Of a stretch of 43,898 bases of DNA, positions 7,333 through 15,669 are shown piece by piece. The stretch lies in NCBI GenBank assembly GCA_934663625.1, contig CAKUKP010000010.1, positions 1-43,898 on the forward strand, in the 5' to 3' direction. How positions within the stretch are numbered: position 1 is the stretch's first letter; every line of letters begins with the position of its first letter. The translations under genes were made by a program, and so were the position numbers. Under the pieces are notes generated by a model. That model ran no database searches, had not been told where the DNA came from, and saw only the letters and a list, made by a program, of their open reading frames with translations. The stretch is from an uncultured Clostridia bacterium (lineage in GTDB: Bacteria > Bacillota > Clostridia > Christensenellales > Aristaeellaceae).

Positions 7333-9132
7333 CTACCGACGATAGAAGGGGCCGTAGTTGGCGCAGGCGCGATAATCGGCGCCTTCCTTATCCATACCGA
7401 AGGCATTCCAGCAGGACGGACGGAAGATATCGCCGACGGGCACATTGTGCATGGCGACGGGGATGCGCAGCATGGAGCAGAAGGAGATCAGATCTGCGCC
7501 GATATGGCCGTAGCTGATCGCGCCATGGTTCGCGCCCCAGTTATTCATCACGTCGTAAGCGGTCTTGAACGGGCTGCCTTCCTTGCCATCGCAGCGCGGG
7601 GTGAACCAGGTGCAGGGCCAGGTATAGTCGGTGCGCTTCCAGAGCACATCGTTTACTTCATCCGGCAGCGCGACGGTCCAGCCTTCGGCGATCTGCAGCA
7701 TCGGGCCGAGTCCATCCACCAGATTCAGGCGAATCATGGTTGCGGGCATTTCACAATCGGTCACGAAGCGGGAAGAATATCCGCCGCCGCGGAAATAGCC
7801 CAGATCGGCGTAATTCCAGGTGGTGTTCTTCATGATGTTCTTCTGATCTTCCTCGGTAACCTCGAACCAGCGCTTCATCAGGCGCTGACCATCCTGCGTC
7901 GCCTGTCCGTTGGCGTCCAGGCAGCACGCGCCGGAATTGATCAGATGGATGAATCCGCCGTTTTCCTTCGCATGACCTTCGATATCATAACCGGTGCAGC
8001 GCTTCACGGCTTCGGGGCTCCAATACGTGCGCACATCGGCGAACATCTGGGCGCGGTTGGTGAGCAGCTTCATAAACAGCATGCCCATGCCGTTCAGAAT
8101 ATCATTTTCGGTGGCGAGAACGAACGGTTCGCGCGCGCCGTTGTGATCGAAGGAGGTATTCAGCATCGCTTCGGGGAAATCGCAGTTTGGATAGAAATCC
8201 GTCCACTGGCGCTGTCCCTGGAAGCCGCCCGCGATGGCGTTGTGGCCGACGGCCTCTTCTTCGCAGCCTTCGGGCAGATTGGGATTGCCGTTGAACAGAT
8301 CCTTGATGATCAGATACATCTTCAGGGTGAATTCCCAATCCTGATCCTTCTGTTCACGGGTCTTTTGCAGGTTTTCGGGGTTCTTATCGAAGCCCTCGAT
8401 CACGTTTTCCTTCGCCCAGGCGCGCAGCTTTTCATATTCCGCGTGATCATAGATGCCCAGCGTCATGCGGCGGATTACTTCGACCTCATCGACCGATTCC
8501 ACGCGCATACCGAAGTATTCTTCCATGAATTTACTATCCATGATGGAACCGCCGATGCCCATCGTGACGGAGCCGATCTGCAGATAGCTCTTGCCGCGCA
8601 TCGTTGCGGCGGCGACGGCGGCGCGGCCGAAGCGCAGCAGCTTTTCGCGTACATCGCAGGGGATGGACGTATCATCCGCATCCTGTACTTCGTGGCCATA
8701 GATGCCGAACGCGGGCAGACCCTTCTGCGCGTGCGTCGCCAGTACGGAAGCCAGATACACCGCGCCGGGGCGCTCCGTGCCGTTGAAGCCCCATACCGCC
8801 TTGATCGTGTTGCGATCCATATCCATCGTTTCGGAGCCGTAGCACCAGCACGGCGTGACCGTCAGCGTGATCGCCACGCCCTCGCGGCGGAATTTTTCTT
8901 CGCACGCGGCGGATTCCGCCACGCGGCCGATCGTGGTATCCGCGATCACCACGCGCACCGGTTCGCCGTTGGAATAGCGCAGGTTTTCTTCGAACAGCTT
9001 CGCTGCCGATTTTGCCATGTTCATGGTCTGTTCTTCCAGACTTTCGCGCACCTTCAGCACGCCGCGGCGGCCGTCGATCGTGGGACGAATGCCGATGACC
9101 GGATAGGAACCGATGTAACGATTTTCTGCCAT
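7333..9132 (-). CDS. fucI: L-fucose isomerase
   Basis: FucI converts the aldose L-fucose to L-fuculose, the first step of fucose catabolism, using Mn2+. The 599-aa length is normal for the family. Recognisable stretches are 'IGIRPTIDGRRGVLKVRESLEEQT' near the N-terminus, 'GFNGTERPGAVYLASVLA', the 'LATENDILNGMGMLFMKLLTN' region containing a conserved acidic residue, and 'NNWGANHGAISYGHIGADL' near the C-terminus. The start at 9132 has an AGGAGG SD. The stop codon lies inside a repeat hairpin (GTCGGTAGTACCGAC). No fucK, fucA or permease is in the window, so the rest of the pathway must be elsewhere. The divergent AraC gene is the likely regulator. Confidence 0.97.
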   Translation of the reverse strand: MAENRYIGSYPVIGIRPTIDGRRGVLKVRESLEEQTMNMAKSAAKLFEENLRYSNGEPVRVVIADTTIGRVAESAACEEKFRREGVAITLTVTPCWCYGSETMDMDRNTIKAVWGFNGTERPGAVYLASVLATHAQKGLPAFGIYGHEVQDADDTSIPCDVREKLLRFGRAAVAAATMRGKSYLQIGSVTMGIGGSIMDSKFMEEYFGMRVESVDEVEVIRRMTLGIYDHAEYEKLRAWAKENVIEGFDKNPENLQKTREQKDQDWEFTLKMYLIIKDLFNGNPNLPEGCEEEAVGHNAIAGGFQGQRQWTDFYPNCDFPEAMLNTSFDHNGAREPFVLATENDILNGMGMLFMKLLTNRAQMFADVRTYWSPEAVKRCTGYDIEGHAKENGGFIHLINSGACCLDANGQATQDGQRLMKRWFEVTEEDQKNIMKNTTWNYADLGYFRGGGYSSRFVTDCEMPATMIRLNLVDGLGPMLQIAEGWTVALPDEVNDVLWKRTDYTWPCTWFTPRCDGKEGSPFKTAYDVMNNWGANHGAISYGHIGADLISFCSMLRIPVAMHNVPVGDIFRPSCWNAFGMDKEGADYRACANYGPFYRR

Positions 9133-9289
9133 AATGTAGCCTCCTGTTTTTCTATTGATTTTCGTTAAGACATAATGCCTCTTTTAATCACAATATAACA
9201 TTGATTTTGGTTCCTGTATTGTGTTATAATCACAGAAAATAGTCAGATCGTATCCTATATCATAGAATATACATATCGGAGGGCGCGCC
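9133..9289. promoter_or_regulatory. fucI-araC divergent control region
   Basis: For the AraC gene, TTGATT (9201-9206), an 18-nt spacer and TATAAT (9225-9230) form a good promoter. TAATCACA occurs twice as a direct repeat (9186-9193 and 9227-9234, 41 nt apart), and an imperfect palindrome TGTGTTATAATCACA (9220-9234) covers the -10 box. These are candidate AraC-type operator half-sites. A fucI promoter on the minus strand is less clear. Confidence 0.5.
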
Positions 9290-10147
9290 ATGCAATATCT
9301 GGACAGACAGGAAACCATTCAGCACCGCACGGGCGATGTGCCGCTGGGCTATTACCCCGTGGACGAGCATTTTCCGCGCTATCGAATGCAGCTGCACTGG
9401 CACCGCGAGGCGGAATTGATCTGGATTCGGCGCGGGCGGCTGCGCATGGTGATCGACGGCGATGAAATTAACGCGGAAGCGGGCGATCTGGTGTGTGTGG
9501 CGAGCGGCAGCATCCACGGCGCGGAGCCAGAGAATAGCCTGTATCAGTGCATCGTGTACGATGCGGAGGCGCTGCTGCCCCAGGCGAATGCCTGCCGCGC
9601 GCCCGCGCTGCGCGTAACAAGGCAGAAGCTGCATATCAAAAATCGTATGATCCGTGACAATCCGGCATTGCAGGAAAGCATAGATCGTTTGTTTGGAATC
9701 TGTGAAAACGGGCTGATCGGATACGAAGCGGAGCTGGCGGGCGCGCTGATTCTGGCATTGGCGGCGATCCGGCGCGAAGCGCCGGAGAACGCGGACGCAC
9801 CACAATCCGACCAGAACTGGCGGCGCAGCGAACAGATCAAGCCCGCGCTGGAATACATCGAACAGAACTTTCGCGAGCATATTTCGCTGGATACGCTGGC
9901 GGCGCTTTCCGGATTTTCGCCGAAATATTTCTGCCGCTACTTCCGCGCCATCGTGCATCGTTCGCCGATCGATTATCTGAATTATTACCGCGTGGAATGC
10001 GCCGCGCAATACCTGCGCCGCGCGGATATGAACGTGGCGGAGGTCGCCGCGCTGTGCGGCTACGCTGATTCCAGCGCGTTTATCAAGCAGTTCCGCAAAT
10101 ATAAAGGCACCACACCAAAGCAATATAAGCTGCACGCGGAGGGATAG
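9290..10147 (+). CDS. AraC-family transcriptional regulator with cupin sensor domain
   Basis: The 285-aa protein has an N-terminal cupin-like domain: 'LHWHREAELIWIRRGRLRMVIDGDE' and 'AGDLVCVASGSIHGAEPE' are typical sugar-sensing AraC landmarks. Two helix-turn-helix motifs follow at the C-terminus (from about residue 187): 'HISLDTLAALSGFSPKYFCRYFRAIVHRSPIDYLN' and 'MNVAEVAALCGYADSSAFIKQFRKYKGTTPKQY'. An SD GGAGGG precedes the ATG at 9290. It is divergent from fucI with a 157-bp shared control region, so control of fucose use is the best inference, with L-fucose or L-fuculose as possible ligand. The ligand itself cannot be read from the sequence. Confidence 0.93.
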   Translation: MQYLDRQETIQHRTGDVPLGYYPVDEHFPRYRMQLHWHREAELIWIRRGRLRMVIDGDEINAEAGDLVCVASGSIHGAEPENSLYQCIVYDAEALLPQANACRAPALRVTRQKLHIKNRMIRDNPALQESIDRLFGICENGLIGYEAELAGALILALAAIRREAPENADAPQSDQNWRRSEQIKPALEYIEQNFREHISLDTLAALSGFSPKYFCRYFRAIVHRSPIDYLNYYRVECAAQYLRRADMNVAEVAALCGYADSSAFIKQFRKYKGTTPKQYKLHAEG

Positions 10148-10425
10148 TAAAGGAAAGATGTGAATATAGAGTTTTGAAAAGTGAAAGGGACGCTCTCTCC
10201 CTCAGTCAAAACCTGCGGTCGGCAGTGCCGACAGCCATTGATTTAAGATGCAAAAACTGCGTGGGTACAGCGACCGAGGGGTTTCTCTCCCTCAGTCAAA
10301 ACCTGCGGTTTTGACAGCTCCCCCATCAGGTGGAGCCAAGGAACGAACATTCGTAACCCTTGCCTTCCTCTGATGAGGAAGGTGTCAGCGGCAATGCCGC
10401 TGACGGAAGGAGAGAACTTGCATAA

Positions 10426-10534
10426 GCTTTGAAATCTTAAATCAATGGATTTCAAAGCGTGGATTTGTAGTAAGTCAAGAACAGAATAGAAACAAAGAAC
10501 CCGCGCCTCTTAAATCTATGGGGGGCACGGATTC
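10426..10534 (-). repeat. Double hairpin with conserved loops, copy 2
   Basis: On the minus strand hairpin 1 (10534-10497) pairs GAATCCGTGCCCC with GAGGCGCGGGTTC, with two G-T wobbles and one mismatch. Hairpin 2 (10458-10426) has the perfect stem GCTTTGAAATC and loop CATTGATTTAA. The linker begins TTTGTTTCTATTC, as in the other copies. Confidence 0.8.
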
Positions 10535-10584
10535 GTCGTTACAGCACGGCAGTTGCTGGAAGCGGGCACAGCCCGCCGACGTAA

Positions 10585-10691
10585 GCTTTGATGCCTTGAA
10601 TCTATGGGCATCAAAGCGTGGATTTGCAGTAAGCCAGAATAGGATAGAAACAAAGAACTCTTGCCTCTCAAATCTATGGAGGCAAGAGTTC
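10585..10691 (-). repeat. Double hairpin with conserved loops, copy 3, downstream of rimO
   Basis: On the minus strand hairpin 1 (10691-10655) has the perfect 13-bp stem GAACTCTTGCCTC and loop CATAGATTTGA. Hairpin 2 (10617-10585) has the stem GCTTTGATGCC and loop CATAGATTCAA. It lies about 20 nt after the rimO stop codon, the same placement as copy 1 after trmH. Confidence 0.85.
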
Positions 10692-10710
10692 GTCTTTACA
10701 CACACGGTAG

Positions 10711-12069
10711 TTACTGGCTGTCGGCACTGCCGACTGGGTGGAAGGGGATGCAATAGCTGGGGGCACGTTCGGCGCGCAGGTCGTATGCGTCGGCGGAGAT
10801 GATGCGGATGGGCACATAGCTGCCGATCTGGTAATCATCGCCCACCAGATGGATGCAGCCATCGGATTCCGGCGCTTCGCGGAGGGAGCGGCCGTAGAAG
10901 CCATCCTCATCGCGGCCTTCGACCAGCACTTCGCAAACCTCGCCGATGCGATTCTGTAAAAGCTCGGCGGAGATCGCCTGCTGCATCATCATCAACTGAT
11001 CCAGACGGCGGTTCTTTACATCCTCATCGATCTGATCGGGCATCTTTGCGGCGGGCGTGCCTTCTTCGAGGGAATAGGTGAACGCGCCGAGCCGATCGAA
11101 CTTCGATTCGCGCACGAAGGTGCAAAGCTCCTCAAACTGTTCTTCGGTTTCGCCGGGGAAGCCCACGATCATCGTGGTGCGCAGCGTGATCCCGCGCTTT
11201 TTGCATTCGGCGATGCGCGATTTGATCCATTCGGAGCTGCCGCGGCGGTTCATGCGGCGCAGCAGATCATCGTTGATGTGCTGAAGCGGCAGATCCAGAT
11301 ACTTGGCAACCTTGGCGTTGATTTCAATTTCGTCCAGCAGTTCATCGGTGGTGCTGTCGGGATAGCAGTACAATACGCGAATCCAGTGCAGCTTTTCAAT
11401 ATCGGACAGGCGGCGCAGCAGTTCCGGCAGCAGATAATGTCCATCGCCCAGATCGCAGCCGTAGCGGCTGGTATCCTGCGCGATCAGCGTAATTTCCGTA
11501 ACGCCCTCGTTTGCCAGACGTTCGCATTCGGCGACGATATCATCGAACGGGCGCGATCTGTAATTGCCGCGAATCAGCGGAATGGCGCAATAGGTGCAGC
11601 GATTGTTGCAGCCATCGGAAATCTTGACGTAGGCGGAAAACGGATTCGCCGTCAGCACGCGCCCGCTGTGGAAGAAACGATCGCCATCGTTCATGTAGAT
11701 CGGCCGCTTGCCCGCCGCGCCCTCGTCCAGCATATCATACAGGCGCGCGTAATCCGCCACGCCCATGAAACCATCCACTTCGGGCAGTTCCTGCGCCAGC
11801 GCGCCCGCGTAGCGCTGCGCCAGACAGCCGGTAACGTACAGCTTTTTGAGGCCGCCCGTTTTCTTATACTGCGCCATTTCCAGAATGGTATCGATCGATT
11901 CCTGCTTCGCCGCTTCGATGAAGCCGCAGGTATTGACGAAAATGATGTCCGCTTCCGCGGGGTCCGACACGATTTCATAACCGCGATCGCGCAGCATGCC
12001 CAGCATGTTTTCCGAATCCACCAGATTCTTGGCACAGCCCAGGGAAACCATCCCAACCTTTTCGCGCAT
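10711..12069 (-). CDS. rimO: Ribosomal protein uS12 methylthiotransferase RimO
   Basis: RimO adds a methylthio group to an Asp of ribosomal protein uS12 using two Fe-S clusters. From the ATG at 12069 (MREKVGMVSLGC) the three N-terminal cluster Cys are at about 12, 48 and 82, and the radical-SAM CNNRCTYC Cys at 154, 158 and 161. A C-terminal TRAM domain follows ('GEVCEVLVEGRDEDGFYGRS'). I prefer 12069 because GGAGAGGA lies 9 nt upstream of it; an in-frame ATG at 12078 would overlap the ftsK stop but has almost no SD spacing. The last residues (about VGSADSQ) and the stop codon are encoded by repeat DNA (GTCGGCAGTGCCGAC hairpin). It is translationally coupled to ftsK. Confidence 0.97.
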   Translation of the reverse strand: MREKVGMVSLGCAKNLVDSENMLGMLRDRGYEIVSDPAEADIIFVNTCGFIEAAKQESIDTILEMAQYKKTGGLKKLYVTGCLAQRYAGALAQELPEVDGFMGVADYARLYDMLDEGAAGKRPIYMNDGDRFFHSGRVLTANPFSAYVKISDGCNNRCTYCAIPLIRGNYRSRPFDDIVAECERLANEGVTEITLIAQDTSRYGCDLGDGHYLLPELLRRLSDIEKLHWIRVLYCYPDSTTDELLDEIEINAKVAKYLDLPLQHINDDLLRRMNRRGSSEWIKSRIAECKKRGITLRTTMIVGFPGETEEQFEELCTFVRESKFDRLGAFTYSLEEGTPAAKMPDQIDEDVKNRRLDQLMMMQQAISAELLQNRIGEVCEVLVEGRDEDGFYGRSLREAPESDGCIHLVGDDYQIGSYVPIRIISADAYDLRAERAPSYCIPFHPVGSADSQ

Positions 12070-12074
12070 GTAGT

Positions 12075-14777
12075 TCATTCCTCTCCAAACATATTGCGAT
12101 ATTGTTCACGATTGATCAGCACCGTGCGCGGCTTTGCGCCATCGGCTTCGGATACGATGCCGCGCTTTTCCATTTCATCGATCAGCCTGCCCGCGCGGGC
12201 GTAGCCCACGCGCATTCTGCGCTGCAGCATGGAAACCGAAGCCTGCCCCATGTCCACCACGATTTCCACCGCCTCGGCGAGCCGGGAATCGCAGTCGTTT
12301 TCAGCTTCATCTTCCTTTTCCGCATCGGATTTTTCGCTGTTTTCAATGCGTTCGATCACATCTTCATCATAGGTGGCCTGCGATCTTTCCTTGATGTAGG
12401 AAACGATCGCGTGCACTTCATCATCGCTGATCCAGGCGCCCTGCACGCGCAGCGCCTTGTTGGTTCCATTCTGCACGAACAGCATATCGCCGTTACCCAG
12501 CAGCTTTTCCGCGCCGCCATGATCGATCATCGTGCGGCTGTCGATCTGCGAAGCCACGGAAAACGCGATTCGCGTGGGGATGTTCGCCTTGATGATGCCC
12601 GTGATTACGTTTACGGACGGGCGCTGCGTGGCGATGACCAGATGCATGCCCGCCGCGCGCGCCAGCTGCGCCAGACGGCAGATGCTGTCCTCGACCTCTC
12701 CCGGCGCGACCATCATCAGATCCGCCAATTCATCGATGATGATTACGAACTGCGGCATGATCTTTTCGCCCGGCTCCAGCGCCTTGTTGTAGCCCTTGAT
12801 ATCGCGCACGCCGCGCTTCGCAAATTCATCGTAGCGGCGCTTCATTTCTACCACCGCCCAGTTCAGCGCGGACGCCGCCTTCTTCGGATCGGTCACGACC
12901 GGCGCGATCAGATGCGGGATATCATTGTAAATCGAAAGCTCTACCACCTTCGGATCGATCAGGATCATGCGAACCTCATCCGGCGTGGCGCGGTACAGAA
13001 TCGAGGATATGATCGAATTGATGCATACCGATTTGCCCGATCCAGTCTGACCGGCGATCAATACGTGCGGCATTTTCGCGATGTCCGCCACGATGTAACG
13101 GCCGGAATTATCCTTGCCAAGCCCCACCGCCAGCTTCGAAGGATGCCGGCGCGCTTCCGGAGATTCCAGCACATCGCGCAGGCGCACCATTTCCACATGA
13201 TCGTTCGGAATTTCGATGCCCACCGCCGCCTTGCCGGGGATCGGCGCTTCGATGCGCACCGAAAGCGCCGCAAGCACCAGCGCGATGTTGTCCGCCAGCG
13301 ATGTGATGCGGTTTACCTTGATGCCCGGCGCGGGCTGCAATTCAAATCGCGTGACCGCGGGGCCGTGCGCGATGCCGATCAGGCGCGTTTCCACGCCGAA
13401 GCTTTGCAGCGTGCTGATCAGCAGATCCGCCTTCTGGCGATCCACGTCCTTGTGCGCGCGGCTGTCCGTTTCGCGATCGCCCGCCTCCAACAGATCGATC
13501 GGCGGATAATTGTAGAAATCATCGTCCGATTCATCTACAATGCGGCGCGCGGGCTTCTTCAGCGGTGCAAACGGCGCATCGTCCGCATCATCGTTTTCGT
13601 AATGATCGGGCACGATCGTTTTATCGCCATCGTCTACGCCCAGCGGACGCACGCCCTCCACAACCGTCTTTTTCGCCGTGGCGCGCGGCTGCTTCGGCTT
13701 ATCCGCCTTCTTTTCAGCCGGCTTTTCGGCGGATTTTCTGCCCGCGCTGCGCTGCGCCGCCGGATTCGATGCGAAATCATCGATATCGTTATCCACCATA
13801 TCCTGCACATCGAACAGCGCATCCGGATCGATGGGCGCTTCCTGCGCGCCCTCCGCCGCCTTTTTGCGGTTGTAATTTTCCACCGCGCGGCTGTAGGCTT
13901 CCTCCGCCTTGCGCTCGATTTCGTGTTCGCGGCGGTTCCTTTGCAGCGATTTCGGAACGATCGTATCCGTGTCCGCCGGCCGCGGCATGTTCGTTTTGTT
14001 GATCGTTTCGTTGTACATCTTCTTTACGTTGCCGTTGCGCGCGGCTTCGGACGCATATTTGCGCCGCGATGCGCGCACGGGCGTATCGATCTGCATGTAA
14101 TCATCATCCATCCGGCGCGCGCGATTGCGGTTTTCCATTTCACGGCGCTGCGGCGCGCGCGGCTGCATATGCTCCTGTTCGAACATGCGTTCGTTTCTGC
14201 GCTCCGCATCCGCCTTTGCGCGCCTGCGCAGGAAGCGAATGAACCGCTGGGTATAGCCGTTCGCGGTCAGCATCAGCACGGCGAATATGATCACGACGAT
14301 CAATCCGCCCGCCGCGCCGAGGTTTACATACAGCGGATACGCGGCGATCGCGCCGATTGCGCCGCCGCCCGCGCCGACATAATAGGAAGCCGCGATGAAG
14401 CTGGAATAATTCTTCAGCGTGAGGCTGTCGATCACCATTTCCGAGGAAAACAGATGCACGGCGGTATACACGCACAGAAACAGCGCGGCGTTCATCACCA
14501 CGCGCCACCATTTTACATGCTTTCCGCGCGCCGAGAAGATGCACAGAACGCCCGCCCAGATGCATTCCAGGCTCAATACGATGGACATTGATCCCGCCAG
14601 ACCGCGCGTTACGCCGCGGATGGATTCCATCGCCGTACCGGCCTGCGGCGCGGCAAAGCTGATGTAGATGATCAGCGCCGCTACGCCGAACGCCAGAATC
14701 GCGCTCAATATTTTCATCGGCACGCCGGAATAGCCCGCCTGATCGATATATTCTTCTTCAATCTTTTTTTTCGCCAT
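12075..14777 (-). CDS. ftsK: DNA translocase FtsK/SpoIIIE
   Basis: This is the membrane-anchored, ATP-driven DNA pump that clears chromosome DNA from the division or sporulation septum. The ATG at 14777 (MAKKKIEEEY) has a GGAGTG SD at good spacing; an upstream frame start at 14795 lacks one. The 900-aa protein has several N-terminal membrane segments (to about residue 180), a charged linker, the motor domain with Walker A GQTGSGKS near residues 575-582, 'FVIIIDELADLMM' (Walker B), 'IATQRPSVNVITGIIKANIP', and a C-terminal winged-helix gamma domain ('VSMLQRRMRVGYARAGRLIDEME') that reads polar motifs. It lies immediately before rimO, overlapping it or nearly so. FtsK and SpoIIIE roles cannot be separated from sequence alone. 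Confidence 0.97.
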   Translation of the reverse strand: MAKKKIEEEYIDQAGYSGVPMKILSAILAFGVAALIIYISFAAPQAGTAMESIRGVTRGLAGSMSIVLSLECIWAGVLCIFSARGKHVKWWRVVMNAALFLCVYTAVHLFSSEMVIDSLTLKNYSSFIAASYYVGAGGGAIGAIAAYPLYVNLGAAGGLIVVIIFAVLMLTANGYTQRFIRFLRRRAKADAERRNERMFEQEHMQPRAPQRREMENRNRARRMDDDYMQIDTPVRASRRKYASEAARNGNVKKMYNETINKTNMPRPADTDTIVPKSLQRNRREHEIERKAEEAYSRAVENYNRKKAAEGAQEAPIDPDALFDVQDMVDNDIDDFASNPAAQRSAGRKSAEKPAEKKADKPKQPRATAKKTVVEGVRPLGVDDGDKTIVPDHYENDDADDAPFAPLKKPARRIVDESDDDFYNYPPIDLLEAGDRETDSRAHKDVDRQKADLLISTLQSFGVETRLIGIAHGPAVTRFELQPAPGIKVNRITSLADNIALVLAALSVRIEAPIPGKAAVGIEIPNDHVEMVRLRDVLESPEARRHPSKLAVGLGKDNSGRYIVADIAKMPHVLIAGQTGSGKSVCINSIISSILYRATPDEVRMILIDPKVVELSIYNDIPHLIAPVVTDPKKAASALNWAVVEMKRRYDEFAKRGVRDIKGYNKALEPGEKIMPQFVIIIDELADLMMVAPGEVEDSICRLAQLARAAGMHLVIATQRPSVNVITGIIKANIPTRIAFSVASQIDSRTMIDHGGAEKLLGNGDMLFVQNGTNKALRVQGAWISDDEVHAIVSYIKERSQATYDEDVIERIENSEKSDAEKEDEAENDCDSRLAEAVEIVVDMGQASVSMLQRRMRVGYARAGRLIDEMEKRGIVSEADGAKPRTVLINREQYRNMFGEE

Positions 14778-14801
14778 TTTTTCACTCCGATACACGAATA
14801 G

Positions 14802-14852
14802 AAAAAACTGCCGTGCCCGCGCAGATGGTTTCCGCGGCGCCCGACACGGCAG
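14802..14852 (-). terminator. Rho-independent terminator downstream of cvpA
   Basis: On the minus strand CTGCCGTG (14852-14845) pairs with CACGGCAG (14815-14808), with a GC-rich inner loop, and is followed by TTTTTT. It separates cvpA from ftsK-rimO. Confidence 0.8.
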
Positions 14853-14874
14853 CCAGATATTCTTTTTCCCTATA

Positions 14875-15603
14875 TCAGCCGATCAGCCGGGCAATGGTTT
14901 TCGATACGCCGACGAAATCCAGCTGCATGATGAATTTGTACAGCGAAGATCCGCCAATCAGCTGATCGACCACTTCGGGCGATACCAGCGTAATGATGCT
15001 GGGCACCAGGCTGAGCAGCAGGATGGCGACGATCAGACCGCGCACCAGACCGAAAAGCCCGCCGAGCAGACCATCGAACGTGCGTACCACCGGAAAGCAG
15101 ATCACATGATCCAGCAGGTTGATCACGAGCGAAATCACGGCGTAGAGAATCAGAAACGCCAGCAGGAACGCCAGAACATTGAATACCGCCTGCCAGATCG
15201 TCTGATCCAGATAATCCGAAAGCGTGGAAATATTCAGGTTTGCGAACGCCTGATTGCGGATGTTCGCTTCAAACGCGCTGCCGATGACGGAAATCTTCTG
15301 GTTTACCGCCGATACCGCCGCCTGAATCGCGGATTCGCCGCCGGAAACCACTTCGGTAACCGTCTGTGCCGCCTGCTGCGCGTTGGCGAAGAAGCTCGCC
15401 GGTTCCAGATACTGCGAAAGCGTACCCATCAACGATGTGTTCGAAAGCGCCATGTTTGCGACGCTCGGCCCGATCGCCAGCGCGCCGAACCATGCGCCGA
15501 AGAAGCCCACCGTGGAAAGTGCGGATGTAATGAAGCCCTTGTAAATTCCGGCAAGCAGCCCAAATACCAGAACGCCCAGAATCACAATATCTACTATATT
15601 CAT
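14875..15603 (-). CDS. CvpA-family membrane protein
   Basis: The 242-aa protein starts at the ATG at 15603 (MNIVDIVILGVLV), which has a GGGGG SD 8 nt upstream; a TTG two codons earlier is not needed. It has an N-terminal pair of hydrophobic segments ('VILGVLVFGLLAGIYKGFI') with the Gly-rich CvpA pattern, a polar central part and two or three C-terminal segments ('VFNVLAFLLAFLILYAVISLVINLL', 'GLVRGLIVAILLLSLVPSI'). E. coli CvpA is linked to colicin V production and envelope stress; in Bacillota the role is unclear. It is followed by a strong terminator, so it may be its own unit or end the unit starting with the DUF5711 gene 67 nt upstream. Confidence 0.85.
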   Translation of the reverse strand: MNIVDIVILGVLVFGLLAGIYKGFITSALSTVGFFGAWFGALAIGPSVANMALSNTSLMGTLSQYLEPASFFANAQQAAQTVTEVVSGGESAIQAAVSAVNQKISVIGSAFEANIRNQAFANLNISTLSDYLDQTIWQAVFNVLAFLLAFLILYAVISLVINLLDHVICFPVVRTFDGLLGGLFGLVRGLIVAILLLSLVPSIITLVSPEVVDQLIGGSSLYKFIMQLDFVGVSKTIARLIG

Positions 15604-15669
15604 ATTCAAGTCCCCCTTATTCGTAGTTCCGAACGCGGTTGTATGAATTCTTCCCCAAAGATTTCCGGT

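Larger units (their letters stand above)
10148..10730. repeat. Hairpin-module repeat block B (no gene)
   Basis: This gap between the AraC gene and rimO holds: a truncated unit (CTCTCTCCCTCAGTCAAAAC, 10192 on) joined to a GTCGGC-AGT-GCCGAC hairpin and half of a loop-conserved hairpin; one complete family-1 unit (about 10283-10415); and two double-hairpin copies on the minus strand. Its rimO-proximal end (GTCGGCAGTGCCGAC then AGCCAGTAA) encodes the RimO C-terminus. Frames such as the 70- and 92-codon ones here are repeat translations. Confidence 0.85.

Noticed and set aside
7204..9168. A 654-codon plus-strand frame opposite fucI
   Set aside because: It starts in repeat DNA and is antisense to a full-length L-fucose isomerase; no domain is recognisable.
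12102..14591. An 829-codon plus-strand frame opposite ftsK
   Set aside because: It is antisense to a certain ftsK gene, has no SD or family motif, and its Arg/His/Ile-rich composition is what reverse reading of GC-rich codons produces.
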